A stretch of 5,484 nucleotides of DNA from DHVE2 group archaeon (lineage in GTDB: Archaea; Thermoplasmatota; Thermoplasmata; Thermoplasmatales; Aciduliprofundaceae), in contig WAOY01000015.1 of the NCBI GenBank assembly GCA_015520985.1, positions 1-5,484 of the forward strand. Direction: 5' to 3'. A program made the translations under genes and the position numbers. This document shows, piece after piece, positions 5,483 through 5,484 of this stretch. The notes under the pieces were generated by a model. That model was not told the DNA's origin. It did no database searches and worked only from the letters and a program-made list of their open reading frames with translations. Within the stretch, counting starts at the first letter, position 1. The number at the start of each line of letters is the position of its first letter.

Positions 5483-5484
5483 GG

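Noticed and set aside
1..5484. CRISPR array, insertion sequence, tRNA or other structured RNA
   Set aside because: No spaced direct repeats, terminal inverted repeats, transposase motifs or tRNA-like elements were seen, and nearly all bases are accounted for by coding frames.

Overview
The window reads as a densely packed stretch of an archaeal chromosome, most like the Thermoplasmata and related Euryarchaeota. Four things point that way: an A/V-type ATP synthase subunit D; an archaeal-type phosphopantetheine adenylyltransferase fused to a DUF84 (inosine/xanthosine triphosphatase) domain, an arrangement I recall from Thermoplasma-type genomes; an archaeal DUF2116 Zn-ribbon membrane protein; and TATA-like boxes about 25 bases before start codons, together with GGTGAT-type ribosome sites. 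Genus and species cannot be told from the sequence alone.

Layout. Positions 1-2738 (+ strand) hold the 3' part of an M20-family metallo-hydrolase gene, followed after 15 bases by a gene for a PLP-dependent aspartate 4-decarboxylase (AsdA), probably as one operon. Positions 2741-3969 (- strand) hold a two-gene operon: a small Zn-ribbon membrane protein, then the CoaD-like/NTPase fusion, whose start codon shares one base with the preceding stop codon. The fusion gene ends tail-to-tail with asdA, with only two bases between them. Positions 3970-4020 are a short divergent promoter region with one palindromic TTATAA box that could serve both directions. Positions 4021-4843 (+) hold atpD, standing apart from any other ATP synthase gene visible here, and overlapping its end a 55-codon single-pass membrane protein gene. 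Positions 4844-5298 hold a TATA box and a YhfA-type OsmC-family gene that is probably leaderless. Positions 5295-5484 (- strand) hold a short unrecognised reading frame that overlaps the osmC-like stop codon by four bases and is still open at the window edge.

How the genes work together. The first pair could release an amino acid from an acylated or peptide precursor and, if that amino acid is aspartate, decarboxylate it to alanine; this is inference. The minus-strand operon joins coenzyme A synthesis with removal of damaged nucleotides. The rest are housekeeping or stress genes: ATP synthase stalk, peroxide/thiol chemistry and small membrane proteins. I see no mobile element, CRISPR array, tRNA or rRNA. 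Almost every base is coding or promoter, and no gene-free stretch exceeds about 50 bases. I found no clear case of a wholly new system; the least described items are the small genes at 4676-4843, 3706-3969 and 5295-5453.
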